From NCBI GenBank assembly GCA_036873755.1, contig JAVTVY010025149.1, forward strand, positions 45,267 to 109,266: a stretch of DNA of 64,000 nucleotides. Direction: 5' to 3'. This DNA is from Hanleya hanleyi (taxonomy: Eukaryota; Mollusca; Polyplacophora; Lepidopleurida; Hanleyidae). The translations under genes were made by a program, and so were the position numbers. Of the stretch, positions 26,537-38,870 are shown one piece after another (position 1 is the first letter of the stretch; each line of letters begins with the position of its first letter). A model generated the notes under the pieces. The model was not told the DNA's origin, did no database searches, and saw nothing but the letters and a program-made list of their open reading frames with translations.

Positions 26537-26896
26537 TACCCATGTACTTCAAGATCCTCATGGTACTCATATGAACAGTCACAATCAAAGCGTGACTGAG
26601 ACACATCTTTTTTTTTAGATGACGACTCTATAACGAATATTATGGATTAAGAATACTGATCAGCGATACGGATTTGATATTTTTGGAACATCATGATGTC
26701 TTGCCGGCATCATTGAAACTGTTGACCGCTTCTCTCTTGCAGGAAACAAGCCTATGTTTATGTATACTATGATTGTCTTTTGAATTTGGTGCTAATACTG
26801 TTATGTGGAAAATGGAATAGGTCTTTGGATTATGGACGCGGATATTCTCTAATGGACGACGGCTGGATTATGAATGACGGACTAGACGCTTGTAAT
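26537..26896 (+). repeat. Penelope-like 3' tail, young copy
   Basis: Nearly identical to 2,771-3,128, with only scattered substitutions and small indels. It is 5'-truncated inside the tail, so it carries no coding sequence. Confidence 0.8.
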
Positions 26897-27140
26897 ACCA
26901 TTATATTAATTCCAAAACGCGTAAATACACTTCAACCCGCTATCATTCCATTGCGGTCATTTTACTAAATGGCAAATAGAGGATTAATAGGAAATTTTAA
27001 ACAAGCATGAAATGAATTTTTAAAAAATTTAGAGGTCCTTTTCCGTCAGGGATATATGAATATTCAACATATTCCCATTGGGACTGAATGGGATTGAGTG
27101 TTTTATAATACAAGCGCCTCGTCCGCCATACAATATTCAG

Positions 27141-27549
27141 CTGTCGTTCATTAAAGAATTTCCACGTCCATGATCCAAAAACCTAATTCAAATAACACCA
27201 TTAGCACAACATTAAAAAAAAATAGTATACATAAAAATAGGCTAGTTTCCTGCAAGAGAAGCCGTCAACAGTTTCCACTGGGGCCGGTAAGACTTCATGT
27301 ATTTCTAAAAATATAAAAGCATTATCGCTCATCAGTATTCTTAATCCAGTTTCGTTGTAAAGTTGTTATCTGGAGTATGTTGTATCTGTCACGCTTTGAT
27401 TGTGACTGTTCATATGAACAGCACGAGGATCTTGAAATACATGGGTTCCTACCGCCCGTAGCCCCGGGTTAAGCGGAATTAGATACAAATTACGAAACGC
27501 AACGCTATAGATCTTGCATGCTACGAACATATTTTTCTATCAGCATGCT
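27141..27549 (-). repeat. Penelope-like 3' tail, opposite orientation
   Basis: The complement contains the gcgtgac core, the aagtcttaccggc block and the C-terminal coding end, up to the Met-Leu-Ile region. It lies about 245 bp from the + strand copy at 26,537-26,896, so the two form an inverted pair. Confidence 0.75.
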
Positions 27550-28419
27550 ATTTACGTTACTCGCGGGTTGATGGACAAAATAGCATGGGAACTGCAATCA
27601 TACAGTTGAATCTTCCTGAAGAATCATGTTTTGTAACGGAATTCAATTTGGGTCACAGATGCCTGCTGATTATTGGATCTGGCGCATGTACTGTCAATAT
27701 CGTTGAAAACTCTTCATCACTTCTACCATGAAACACGCTTATGTAATTTTATTATTTTAACATAATTCCGCGTTTTGAAATTGAGGCCTAGGGAGCTCGG
27801 AATGGCGGAACTAACTGATGTATGTAAATAAATCTTGCCATGTCGTTACAGGAATAAAGACTGACTGTTTTGGAGTTAGTTAATTCTAGTGACCACACCT
27901 GAAATGTTGGCTCAAATTTCGTGTCAGCAACCCTGGTATTTACATCTACCTTACAAAACATACGGATGGTTTTTCTCTCACATTCGTTCATTCGTATTCT
28001 ATATTACTGGAAATTGTTATATTTTAGCTTCTTTCACCGGCCATATATTTTTCATCAATTTTAATATATATATATCCATATATTTGCAACAGTTCACAAA
28101 CTTTTGCCGATGGTATATACTTTCCTATGCATTTAATTTACATATGAGTAATCCAATTATCATTGTCCGTACATCTGACTTTCAGGTCTGTAGACATAAC
28201 TATATTTTGAAAATAACACTTTTTATAAATTCCATACAGTATCTACATCTACCACATCCCGCATATATTTACAAAACATTCAATATTCTCCATTACATAT
28301 TATTTTGGTGCGAGTATCTTTATGGGATGATTAGAAATTCCGATTAAAAGACGCATGTCATATTGCAACTCGCTTGTTCTGATCGGTTCAAAACCACGAA
28401 AAGATCTAGCGTGATTTGA
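27550..28419. other. Unassigned A+T-rich stretch
   Basis: A 152-codon ATG-led frame at 27,889-28,347 is rich in Ile, Tyr, Phe and His as expected from A+T-rich sequence. It shows no domain, so I do not call it a gene. Confidence 0.45.
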
Positions 28420-28735
28420 AAGCGATTTCAGACGCTCTATCTGTGCTTATGTGAGAAAGCTGTTTCAATCTACATGAGATGTTGTGGATAGTAACAAACT
28501 TCATGAGTTTAAAAAAACTGTAAGATATAGTCATCTGAGCAGCCAGAAACGTTTCAATCAAGCCATACCCGATTAACTCCCGAACATGTACTAAAAAAGG
28601 AACCAGCCCCAAGGTGTATCCATGCCATGAAGATCTCACAGTGAAAAATATTCTGATCAACTGTATATATTTTAAGATTGTAAGAGATTCTTTTTATCAA
28701 GCAGGTACTTTAACCCACTTTCATAAATTGGTGAG
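28420..28735 (+). mobile_element. 3' fragment of the RNase H-type LINE
   Basis: Matches 24,083-24,440. It has the block encoding the RxSICAYVRKLFQS-like end of the RNase H domain, the SSQKRFxQA block and the CIPC...ILINC-like zinc-binding region. An internal deletion removes the RCRxGHT block, and stops are present. Confidence 0.7.
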
Positions 28736-28764
28736 ACACGTATAAAGGGGCGAAAAATCTTACG

Positions 28765-29220
28765 TTTTGGGACTCAGAATCAACCATATGACTCCACAGG
28801 AAAGCCTCCGCTGGCACTTCAAATAGACTAGAATATCAAGGATTCTAAGACGTAACCTTGGTATCTCAGCCGTGCTTTTATTGTAAATGTTCATGTGGAA
28901 AGTATGAAGGAACCGCATGGTCCCTGGCACCGGCTTAAGCGAAATTAGATACGCTTGGGAGGTATGATGACCGATCAACTCAAATAATTGACTCATCTGA
29001 TGTTAATAGATGAGCAAAGAGGGCGTTTGATGGAGTAAACGACTCAACATGGGTAACCATGGTAACCGAAAGAAAACCAGAAAAACTTGTAATGTCCAAA
29101 GTCGTGCACTAAATTATTCACCAAGGCAATGAACATACATATATCTGTTAAATGACATGTACATATTTGTCAAATGACGTGTACAAAGGGGATTGACAGT
29201 CCACCTGCAGAATTTTACAG
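28765..29220. repeat. Dispersed repeat R2, copy 2
   Basis: Aligns through most of its length with 12,120-12,555. Shared blocks are atctcagccgt, ctggc(a/g)c(t/c)ggcttaagcg, actcatc(t/a)gat and gatggagtaaacg, then the gtcaaatgacgtgtac-like end. Confidence 0.6.
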
Positions 29221-29269
29221 TAAATGTATAAGATATTGATTTGATTTCATATCTTCTTTACCAAATTTT

Positions 29270-29550
29270 GCTTCCTTGGATGAGGCATTGTTAGCTAAAA
29301 TAGAATTATTGTTTTCTGTCTGTTTGGAGGAGAGTTTTCTCGTTCCTGCTCAGTTCTTGAATTAAAACGTACATATTGTGTGGAATCCCACTGAGCATAA
29401 AATGCCCTCAAACAAACCATGAACTGGAAATGTAAAATCGATGAGCTGTATCAACGCTAGTCATAAACAATCTCCTCATAACCCTCAGATAGACATCAAT
29501 TTTGACAGTTCATGTCTCCAGATAGACGGCATTCCATCGCACAGCTTAGG
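29270..29550. repeat. Dispersed repeat R5, copy 1
   Basis: Best match is 37,855-38,165 (shared aaaatgcc(c/a)tcaaacaaacca, gaactgga, then a cagttcatgtctcc-like block). Weaker relatives lie at 33,310-33,620 and 47,440-47,715. Unclassified and non-coding. Confidence 0.5.
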
Positions 29551-29679
29551 CCATCATTTTATCATCACATCCGGAAGATGATACTCTACCACAGGGACAT
29601 CTTGGACGTACAGACCATTTAGCTAGGTAAAGCCTGCCGGAGTTAAAAAAAAAAAAAAACTACATTTTTTAACTTTTGT

Positions 29680-29990
29680 TTGATTCCGTTTAACCCGGAG
29701 CTTAGGAGCGTTTCACATCTACCCGGTGTTCAGATAAACAGTCAAAATCAAAGCGTGACTGAGATATATACTCCGAAAAATGACTTAGAAATTCATTTTC
29801 AAAAACAATAATGGTTAATGAATAAAATTCTATGTAACGAATAGCATCATGTCTTGCTGGTAACATTGAAAGCTGTTGACCGTTTCTGTCTTGTAGAAAG
29901 CCATCTTGTGTTCTAATTATTTTATTTCATATACATATGGAATTGGTGTTGTCATACGAAACATGGCAGTGTGACTAACGTCACTGGACC
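29680..29990 (+). repeat. Penelope-like 3' tail copy
   Basis: Contains the cccggagctta block, the aatcaaagcgtgactgagat core, the atagcatcatgtcttgctgg block and the ttctgtcttgtaga block of the family tail. Moderately diverged. A poly-A run lies just 5' of it at about 29,646. Confidence 0.65.
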
Positions 29991-31339
29991 TACGAAATAG
30001 GGTTTGAGATAATTTAAGTGTGTACTCGAGAGATGACTTGGGGGCCCTGTGTGCTACCATGAGAGAATTTATATAGCGTCTCTAATTGACAGTGGGAACT
30101 ATTAACTTTTCCAGATGTCACCGCTGGTGAGTCATTAGTGTAGCAACTATTATCGCCCTCAGTTTCTATTACCCTGGAGAATGATCAGCCCAGCAGTACA
30201 GCACGAAGTGTTGGGGGGAGAGTCCGAGAGAGCGGGGAACCCCCCCCTCTCGGCATTAGGCGATTTTTCTTAAATTAGCGTAGGGAATGATGCTCTGTCA
30301 GAGCAGTTGAGAAGTAAATGTTTGTAGTCCTAAATAAGACAGGAAACTGGATAAGAAACACAAATTTGAAGTGAGAAAGGTCAAGATCAGAGATTTGGTA
30401 GAATGCAAGAATCAAATCAGGCATCACTAGAGAGCCATTCTCCATGGATATATTTATTTGGCATTCAACTTCAAGGTACCTCATCTGAAGAGAGTACATA
30501 ATAATAATCAATGAACAATAAAGCACACACGAACAAAATAAACAACTGGTTATAGGTTACTGAATTTAAAACACAACGATGATTTTATTATCGATTTCTT
30601 CAGTAATAACATATAATAGGGTCATTGTTGTGTTTAAATTTAGTAATTTCTCTCATAAAATCCAGCCATTTTTTATTTCTTTTTGAGGTAGAACATTTTT
30701 TAACTAATGACTGAACTGAAGAAATGATGCAATGTTGTATAGGCTGAATATATAAAACGTGCAGTATAATATGCCTTCAATCTCAACGAAATTCCAAGAC
30801 CAGCAAATGAGTGAAAACGGATACTATCGGAATGTGTGTGGTATCGGAATGTGTGTCAACATTACAATGTAAGTTAGGCTAAAAATAGATTACTCAGGAA
30901 TCTCCAGTTTAATATTGTTGAATATTTCCAACAATTTACGGCAGATGTTTGGGAAGCGTGGCGTGGACTATTAGGGAAAACATGGCGGAGCTACCTGGAA
31001 ATATTTTGGCAAGTACCATTAAAGTTACTGATATTTTCGAGAGCTGGGCGCATCATTTTTTTTTTTGCTTTAGTGCTGGGCGGCCGAAGTTAGTCCCAGG
31101 CGCTTAAAAGTCACAGTGAAGAATACAGCCAAGGGTTCCTGATGGGTATGACAGTGCACTCGAGTCATCAATAAATAATAAAAAATTAATTATAAATCAG
31201 AACTTGCTGGTAACAATGCCCTAATGCACGTTCATGCCAAAAATCAAGGTTCTAATGTCAACGGTTCTCCTTATTTTGCCGACGAAAGGATTCGTATGGA
31301 CTGACTCTTTACCGGACAATTTGCGATCTGTAGCCTACT
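29991..31339. other. Unassigned stretch
   Basis: A GC-rich hairpin with stem ccgagag/ctctcgg lies at about 30,221-30,255. A 252-bp - strand frame shows no domain. Otherwise unrecognised. Confidence 0.4.
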
Positions 31340-31930
31340 TCGTAGGAATAGGTCTTTCGATTATTGACGTGGAAATTATTTTATGGACAACAGGTGAATA
31401 TTGAATATCGGATCTCACTCTTGCTCTTTAAGTCGTTAAGTTCGGGACACATTGGTATGCTGCAGTCGATTAAATCGTTTCTCAGTCGATAGTCGGAAAA
31501 CCTTCTCTAACTCTTTAATGAATGCCTGTTATGGGTTAATTTCAAGAGAGATTCGGTCAACAATTTTGAATGATGTTGGCATGGTGATCCTGTTTTTAAC
31601 TGCTTATCGCTATCTTGCGTAAAATGAATATTACCAACCGTTCTCAGGGTAACGTTTCTCATTGTGACTGAAATACGTAATACTCTAGAAAACAACTTGG
31701 AAATTCATTTGGATAAAAGCATACCTACTCACAGTAATAAGGATATTACGTAAAGAACATATCTCCCTGAAAGTATTGAAACCTGTTAATAGCTTATCTC
31801 TTTTCCACTATCTTGCTTAGATTTTCCTTTGATGCATGTGGTGATAACTGCAGCACGATGCAGGTTTTTCGTTATCGACGCGGAAGTTCATTAGTCGACT
31901 ACAACTGAATACTGAATTTTGGAGATTATG
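31340..31930 (+). repeat. Two decayed Penelope-like 3' tail pieces
   Basis: 31,340-31,425 matches only the end of the tail (aggtctttcgattattgacg, then ttttatgga). 31,640-31,930 matches a longer part (gtgactgaaata, aacaacttggaaattcattt, tagcttatctctttt, ttatcgacgcgga). Both are diverged. Confidence 0.5.
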
Positions 31931-32724
31931 CATCTACTCAGTAACGCTTTGGTTCTGACTAATCGTATGCATATGATGATCTTTTATTACATGGTTTATA
32001 TACGGCTACGGTAAAGCGGAATCACATACAAACTAGTTTAATGGCAGCGATCCACAAAGCATCAAACCAAAATACAATAACTTCAGAAAGATAGAACAGC
32101 CTGATGAGTCTTTATTGTGTAAAATTTGTAATAATGCCGTTTGGCATTAATTGGACGAAAACAGCATGGGGCTGCTGCAGACGCTATCAACTGAAATATA
32201 ATGTACGATCTAGATAATCGGCTGAGTCACATTACCTTTAATTTAGCTTGTTTTGAACTGCAGAACTCCCGAAAACATCAAAGATGTTTGTGTATTGAAT
32301 TGGTCAATCAGTTTTCAAAAGAGGAAGATTTCTAGAATAATTGGCAATCGTTGCATATTGAAAGTCGAGGCAGCAGACGATAAAGACTTTTATACCCAGG
32401 AAAATAAAGTAGAACAATAAACACTGCTGAGAAGTCATGTACTGAGAGCATCGGTATGGATCCGAATGGGCATCGTTCACACTTGACGCTACCATTGGGA
32501 CTATAAATATATGTTTAGTGCGTGCCGCATACGTTGTCCAGGGAAAACACATCAATTCTCAGCCGTGTTCGTCTTCTTAGCAGGAAGTCTTATTGCAAAA
32601 CAGTGTGGAATAATTGCGGTTTCAGTTCCACTAATCAATCCTAACCTTTCATGGCCATTATTCAACACTGTTGAAGTATCTCTATTTAAATGTCAACAGA
32701 GCCAGCACAACTCTCAGTTTTAGA
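31931..32724. other. Unassigned stretch
   Basis: Nothing recognised. Confidence 0.4.
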
Positions 32725-32840
32725 AGACAGTGGTATAGCGATAAGGCGTATATTATCCACACTATAAAACATGATATAATTATCACTGCCAGACAGCCTA
32801 TCTTTTAACACAACTTCGATCAATAAGAAGCAGAGGTAAT
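32725..32840. repeat. Dispersed repeat R4, copy 2
   Basis: Shares gataaggcgtatatta and attatcactg blocks with 25,310-25,420 and 34,925-35,065. Confidence 0.45.
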
Positions 32841-33309
32841 CAGCATCTACTTCCACAGTGTATAACAAAACTAGCACAACGTCTACATGATCAATAACGA
32901 ATAGGAAAAGTGTCCTGAATAGGAAAAGTGATAGTAAAATTAATGATGGAAATAAGATTTGGGGTTTACGATCAAAGTGATATATTTTCTTAAATTTATT
33001 CACTGATTTCCAATACCGACTCAGAATACTCTGGTCAATAACGAATACATGATCAATAACGAATAGGAAAACAGAAATCTAAATTTCTCAAGCGTTTTGG
33101 AGATTTGGGACCTGACGAGATTGTAGTTTCTGACATACAAACTGACTGCATAACTATAGCATGAAAAAGAATAGTAAAACATGACATTACGCCACGTACA
33201 TGTACATAATAATAATACTTAAGGATGAACATAAGAATTGGCGATGGAACAAATAGTCGACACTCAATGATTAAGTTCCATTTTTTACCCCAATTCTCCT
33301 TTGATGAAT
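32841..33309. other. Unassigned stretch with a short direct repeat
   Basis: The block catgatcaataacgaatagg occurs twice, at about 32,886-32,906 and 33,048-33,069. Otherwise unrecognised. Confidence 0.5.
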
Positions 33310-33620
33310 TTTTATTATCCTGTGTGTTAACTGTCTGCTCAGTAGACCCTTTGTTTATTACTGCTCTGTTCGTATTTTCACTTATGTACAACGACTGAAC
33401 CACTACTAGGGGGAAAATTCCCTGAAGATCCGTCGAAGAGAATTTTGCAATCAATGGATCATATTGAGGTGAGTCGAAGCAGACGCCTCATAAAATCAGA
33501 TTTATGGCCACTCTGACAGTTTCATGTTGGCAAAATACACTTGATATTTCCTAGCCAATTTGGACTAATAATCGTATCGACATTAGCGCATATAAACGAC
33601 CCGAAATTAGATCCTTTCAT
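33310..33620. repeat. Dispersed repeat R5, weak copy
   Basis: Shares the ctgtctgctca block and the catcataaaatcagattta-like and gacagtttcatgt blocks with 37,855-38,165. Divergence is high. Confidence 0.35.
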
Positions 33621-33944
33621 TTTTCAAGGAGATGTCAAATGAACGTATTGGAAACACCGCTCTACCACGAATGCATATCATAGAGTCGACAACATGGCAA
33701 ATCGTCTAAAACTGTAGAAACGAATGCACGATACGGGTTTGGAATCTCAATTTCACTTTTTTACGTTCTGCTCGAATGTGTTCTTCAGCTTATGGAGTCG
33801 ATTACCATCAACGCCATCAACAATTACTAGGACAAATCAGACGCCAGTACCCACACTGCAGCCCAAGGGGGAGATTGAAGTCTATAACATTACAACTAAT
33901 TATTCTAGAATTGTTGTTATTGGTCTGATTATTTTTTAGCCGTC

Positions 33945-34350
33945 GTCCGTTAAAGAATTTCTGCGACCATAATTGAAAGGCCCATTTCATATAACAGCAT
34001 TAACAGCAAATTGAAAGAAAACATAGTATGCATAAACATACGCTAGTTTCATGCAAGAGAGAAGCAGTCCACAGTTCTCTATGATGCCAGCAAACACCAT
34101 GATATTTTAAAACTCAAATGTCCGTTCCATATGATCTGCGTTGTAAAGTCGACATTTAGAGATTGATGCATCTTAGTCAGGCTTTGATTGTGGTTCTTCA
34201 TATGAACATCATGGGATCTTGAAGTACATGGGTTCATACGGCCCCTTGCCCTGGATTAATTGGAAGTAGACATAAGATACGAAACGCAAAGCTATAGATC
34301 TTACACTCTACGCTCATATTTTGCTATCCGAAAGCGATATGTATATCCAT
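33945..34350 (-). repeat. Penelope-like 3' tail copy
   Basis: The complement carries the family tail from the C-terminal coding end (about 34,290-34,350) through the tgattgtgg core (about 34,185) to the terminal block. Confidence 0.7.
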
Positions 34351-34924
34351 ATCTGAGAAAATTTTGGTGGATGGACTCGGTGGTATAGTCCTGTTTTGTA
34401 AGTTCACATGGTTTCCATGGGAATCGCTAGGATTGATTTGAAATGTCACTTAAAGAAATTGCCATGAAGTAAATAATCACTAAGTTATTTTTAAAAAGGT
34501 TGCCATTTAGAGATAGTCGCCCTGTTGCCAAAAGAACCCAAGAGAGAAACGAAAAGAGAAATTAAAAGAAAAAATCTAATAGGAGTGTAGTTTTGTACGA
34601 TCATCACCATATTGTATTGGTTTATAACAGGAAAAGTAGTGTTCGCACATGGCGGTACCATTCTGGGTTACGGGAAGAATTCGAAGTTTACATCATTAGA
34701 ACATTTCCTTGTTTCCGTTACTTATCAGCCACTAAAGAAGGGCATAAATGAGATCAATCCTATACATCTTCTTATCGATTGCATAGTCGGAAGCATAGTA
34801 ACACAGACTGTTTTTTACCATTTTACTTTCACTAATAAAGCTGGCTTATCCCAAGGGGTTAATTATACCGGCTGTCTCAATCCTCCGTTCTTCCCATGAA
34901 GAAGATGTGATACTTCTGAAGTAA
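34351..34924. other. Unassigned stretch
   Basis: A 95-codon ATG frame at 34,612-34,899 has no recognisable domain. Confidence 0.4.
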
Positions 34925-35065
34925 AAGATGAGTGCTGTAGAGCGTAGGCGTATATTGCCCACCGGGGAACAATATAATGTTATCACTGATACGCAACCTA
35001 CCACTGACAAGTAATGAGCTTAGCTTCCAACAGTATTCAACACTTATACAACATTCACCTGTTTA
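34925..35065. repeat. Dispersed repeat R4, copy 3
   Basis: This copy is close to 25,310-25,420. It continues into aacacttatacaacattcac and ctgtttacc, the position at which the 40-bp array starts in the other copy. Confidence 0.55.
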
Positions 35066-35964
35066 CCACAATGTGCTGCCATAGAATAGCCATAAGTCAC
35101 GATATCACAAAAGATGAGACTATTAGCTGCGTGATTATCGATGGTATTAGTGGAGAGGTCAATAGTTATCATCACGTTTGCATGGCAAGGAGAGTTATGG
35201 AAGAAACGTTTCATGTCTTTGGATTAAAGACACGAAAATTCTTGTATGGACAACTGTTGTATATTGAATGACGAACTAGACGCTTGGATATGTATTGAGC
35301 CTCTCTCTTCATCAGATATGCCTTTACTATGTAATATAAACATCCGTTCATGAATGTTTTCACTGAAAAGCGGCCAATTTGGAAGATAATAAAAAACTTC
35401 CTGTCTTAATTAACAAGATAAACTAGTATGAAAGTAACTCCGAAAAGTGAAGTCATTGTGATATTCTTTTTTTCGGTACAGGTTATACCATCGTCAGGAA
35501 TAAACAGATAGCAGTTGATTAAGAGTATATATACAGGGTGAATAAAACAGTTAATGTTCCAAGCTAAACACTCTATATACAATGGATAGTGAGTAGTTTT
35601 ACAAAACAACGAACCTGAACACAATTTTTTACATGATATCAAGCTATGGTTGAGACAAGAATTCTATGAACAATGACTTGAACTCATTTGAACACAATTA
35701 ATTCTTCAGGCGCCCTCAAACCATGATTGAGGTCATGACATTTTTCTTTTATGGCAATAACTCGAATAACAACTCACTCCAGTGCCTAGCATAGTCATTT
35801 ATTCTATCTAACAAGATAATTGGAGATACAAATCACGATGAAAATAAGAATTTCATATAAAAATAACAGTAGAATTTAGTACATGTGCTCGATAAAAAAA
35901 AACGGAGACCAGAGATAGTCCGAAGTGGTAGTCTTGAGAGTAGTAATTTGGTCCAGCCAACCAA
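35066..35964. other. Mostly unassigned stretch
   Basis: A short piece at about 35,262-35,297 (gaatgacgaactagacgctt) matches the terminal block of the Penelope-like tail. The rest is unrecognised. Confidence 0.45.
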
Positions 35965-36245
35965 CGATCCCTCCAATCAGTGGAGTTGCTTTTCCATCTG
36001 AGGTATATCGGCTCGTGGGCAATGCTCTCGTGGATTATCCCAATGCAGGTTAAACCCTTTTCTCTGTGCACAAATGGCTATTGTCCAATGTCTATATATG
36101 GAGTTATTTTCAAAAAAAAAGAATAATTTAGCAGTCAGTGGGAATCAATTCTTGATTCCTCTAATCTGTAGAGTTGCTGTTACCATTTGAGCTATGCCAG
36201 CTCATAGGTAAGGCCAATGGATTGTCCTAATGAAGGCTAATCAAT
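35965..36245 (-). mobile_element. Two tRNA-like SINE heads in tandem
   Basis: On the complement, 36,245 to 36,130 shows an exact A-box-like tggcatagc, then tggtaacagcaactct, then a B-box-like gaattgattcc at about tRNA spacing. The same string, more diverged, occurs from 36,065 to 35,965 (gagccgatatacctcagatgg, then gcaactccactgattggagg). Neither folds into a convincing whole tRNA, so I read them as two copies of one tRNA-derived SINE. Confidence 0.5.
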
Positions 36246-37139
36246 ATTATCTTTGGGTCGATATGTTCCCCCTCTCCTATCGTTACTTTTGCTAGATACT
36301 GAGTTTTATATTCGGTTAATGTGATGTACTTCTACAGAGGAGAAATATGTTAACAGTGGGTTAAGAATAATTCAATTGTTTTTTGTTCATGCAGCGAGAA
36401 TCATATTGGACCATATAATGGTCGAAAGTCACGATATCACACACCATGAGACTATTATTTGCGTGATTTTCGATGGTCTACTATTTGGCTTGGCTATAAA
36501 TTTAACTTAATTTCGTAACATAGGTTATATTTGGTCGATATGTTCTCAATTGTCTCTCGATCTTTTCCTGGAAACTGTATTTTTTCGATTGTGATGCTAA
36601 GGAAAGTGTTCGTCAATAGGCTGGATTTGTTTTCGGTTTTGTTCCTCACAGCAACGCAAAATATTCAGAAGTTGAGCTCAAAGGAAACCATCAACGCTCT
36701 TTCATATTTACTTAAAGCTGATAGATGTACATATATTACAAAAGCTTCGTTGAGTTCCAAATACTGCGAGGAAAACTTAGTTTTCACTTGTCTAGCACTT
36801 GTTTGGTACATGCACTTCACACAATGTTCTTTGATATCGAGATATCTCTTTATAATTATCATAGAAGTGTTTTCATCCCGCCAGCAGTATTATACAAACC
36901 AATTCTCCAGGGACCAGGGCTGACTGCTGAATGTCGGATCTGACGCTTGACCATTATCATATTCTGTTCAACATCAATATGGAATACATTTTGGCCATCA
37001 TAGCAAACGTTGTATCGCTATATTTAGATTTTATATAGTAGAATCTTGTGAATATCAGTAGGAATCGGAGCTGACAGAGTTGCAGATCCGTGACGCTTAT
37101 CTGAAGAAGAAATTTCATTTGCACTTATCTTAGAATATG
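36246..37139. other. Unassigned stretch
   Basis: A 130-codon frame at 36,531-36,923 has no domain. The end (about 36,925-36,955) vaguely matches the last block of the Penelope-like tail. Confidence 0.35.
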
Positions 37140-37250
37140 TGTAGGGCGGGTTGGCAAAAACGGGATGCACAGTGTGTTTGCACGACCAGTGCCCATCGCG
37201 GTGCGACAGAGTGCCCAAGTACATCCATCCATCCATTCATTCATGTGCTA
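37140..37250 (+). mobile_element. SINE-like 3' end with tetranucleotide tail
   Basis: The block cgaccagtgcccatcg...gagtgcccaa is followed by a TCCA/TTCA tail. The same block with a CCAATCAA tail occurs at 46,750-46,840. Identical bodies ending in different simple tails are typical of a retroposed short element. Confidence 0.45.
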
Positions 37251-37379
37251 ATGATTATCAGTGCCCATCTACCTTTTTGCTCTGGGAATGAGTTGCGCGG
37301 GATCTGAGCGTATATGGAGAGAAACTGATGAAATTGCAAAAGGCATAATATTATGTTTATTACAGAAATTTGTCGTACA

Positions 37380-37830
37380 CTAACAGTAAAATGCGATCGT
37401 AGTGTGCAAGATCTCCATCGCTACGTTTCGTAACATGTGTCTAAATAACCCTGGGCTTGGAGTGGTTTGACGGCGCTATAGGGGGTGGTTTGAATATCAT
37501 GCGTTTTGCACCTCCATGGTGTTCAAATGAACAAGCACAATCAAAGCGTCACTGACATACATACTCTGAAAACAACTTGGATATTCACTTGGATAAAGAA
37601 TAATGGTCAGTGATTAGGATTTTATGTATAGAATAGCATTATGTCTTGCGGACATCATTGAGAACTGTTGACCATTTCTCTCTTTTACGAAAACCTCTTG
37701 TGTGTTTTATTATTTTGATTTCGTGCACGTTTGGTATTGTTGCTGTCATAAGGACTAGGTCTTTCAATTATTACGAAAATTCTTTTATGGACGACGGCTA
37801 AAGTACTGAATGTCGAAGCTGACGCTTGCT
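37380..37830 (+). repeat. Penelope-like 3' end copy
   Basis: Begins in the decayed C-terminal coding end (agtgtgcaagatctcc) and runs through the tail (aatcaaagcgtcactgac core, cattatgtcttgcgg block, catttctctctttta block). Diverged. Confidence 0.7.
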
Positions 37831-37854
37831 ACTGACAAAAACAGATTTGTCTAT

Positions 37855-38165
37855 CTTCTTTGGTCAACCTGCCGACTTACATAAGGGGAGATTCATGTTC
37901 ACTGTTTCGAAATTAATTCATCTGTCTGCTCGGTTGGCGTTTTAGTCATTATACTACTCAGGATTGTGTTCAAAACAGATATATAGTCGTGGACACCATT
38001 CGGGGTAAAATGCCATCAAACAAACCATCAACTGGAAGTGTTAAATCAGTGAGCCGTAATACGGCTGGTCGATGAATTCTTCTCATAAAATCCAGATTTA
38101 TATCCATTTTGACAGTTTTATGTCCCCCGACATAGACTGATTTCCTACCGATCACCGACTATGCC
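37855..38165. repeat. Dispersed repeat R5, copy 2
   Basis: See 29,270-29,550. The two best copies share order and orientation. Confidence 0.5.
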
Positions 38166-38689
38166 GTTCTTTGAATGAAAGCTTGACAATCTCGGGATCA
38201 GTCCAAGGATAGTGTATTCAAATGGTTGGAAATGCACTTCAGTCTTTGTTATACATGTATGAATGTTCGTGGTTAAAGCTGCTCAATTCGGCAACGAACA
38301 ATCCGGTCATTGAGATGGATACTACCTATGGGAATTATGGAGATATTTGGATGACGAATATTCATATGTGAACAGAATTGCCTTTGACCACGCCCACGTG
38401 ACCATGGTTATTGAACTATTCAACCGACATCTGGTGATCAAGGGAATACAAGAAGCTATGTCTGTGTACGTAATGGTTAACCGTAACCAACTTGTCCGAG
38501 TTTATAGACGATCTATTCGTATCACATTCAGCACCCAAATCCTCATGTTTGAAGTAAATATAATGCAATTAATTAAACTCAACATAAAAAGGGTGGTGGA
38601 AAATAAGGCCGACGTACTGAAAAGTAATTTGACCCCCACAGGCCAAATTACCTACTGCATATTTCTAATAACATCAGAAGAACGAAAAC
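38166..38689. other. Unassigned stretch
   Basis: A 128-codon frame (38,347-38,733) that runs into the R2 fragment shows no domain. Confidence 0.4.
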
Positions 38690-38870
38690 TTATCCCTGTG
38701 ATAATTTGTATCCCATCTTCGATTTTATTGTAGCTGTTCATGTGGACATCTTGAATTGCATAATCACATGGCTCCTAGCACCGACTTATCTCATCCGATG
38801 GAAACAAATCTAATCTCTTAGAAGATGAAGCGGTCAACTGTATTCAATAACGATGAAAATATAGCATCTG
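38690..38870. repeat. Dispersed repeat R2, copy 3 (partial)
   Basis: Shares the ttattgtagctgttcatgtgg block, a catggctccta block and the gatgaagcggtcaact-like block with 28,840-28,990. Confidence 0.45.

Noticed and set aside
27889..28347. 152-codon ATG-led frame
   Set aside because: Composition matches translated A+T-rich sequence, with no domain, no coding context and no polyadenylation or promoter signal that decides it.
30221..30255. GC-rich hairpin as a terminator or miRNA precursor
   Set aside because: Only a 7-bp main stem, eukaryotic context and no associated gene.
35965..36245. True tRNA genes
   Set aside because: A and B boxes are imperfect, and no complete cloverleaf with paired acceptor stem could be drawn.
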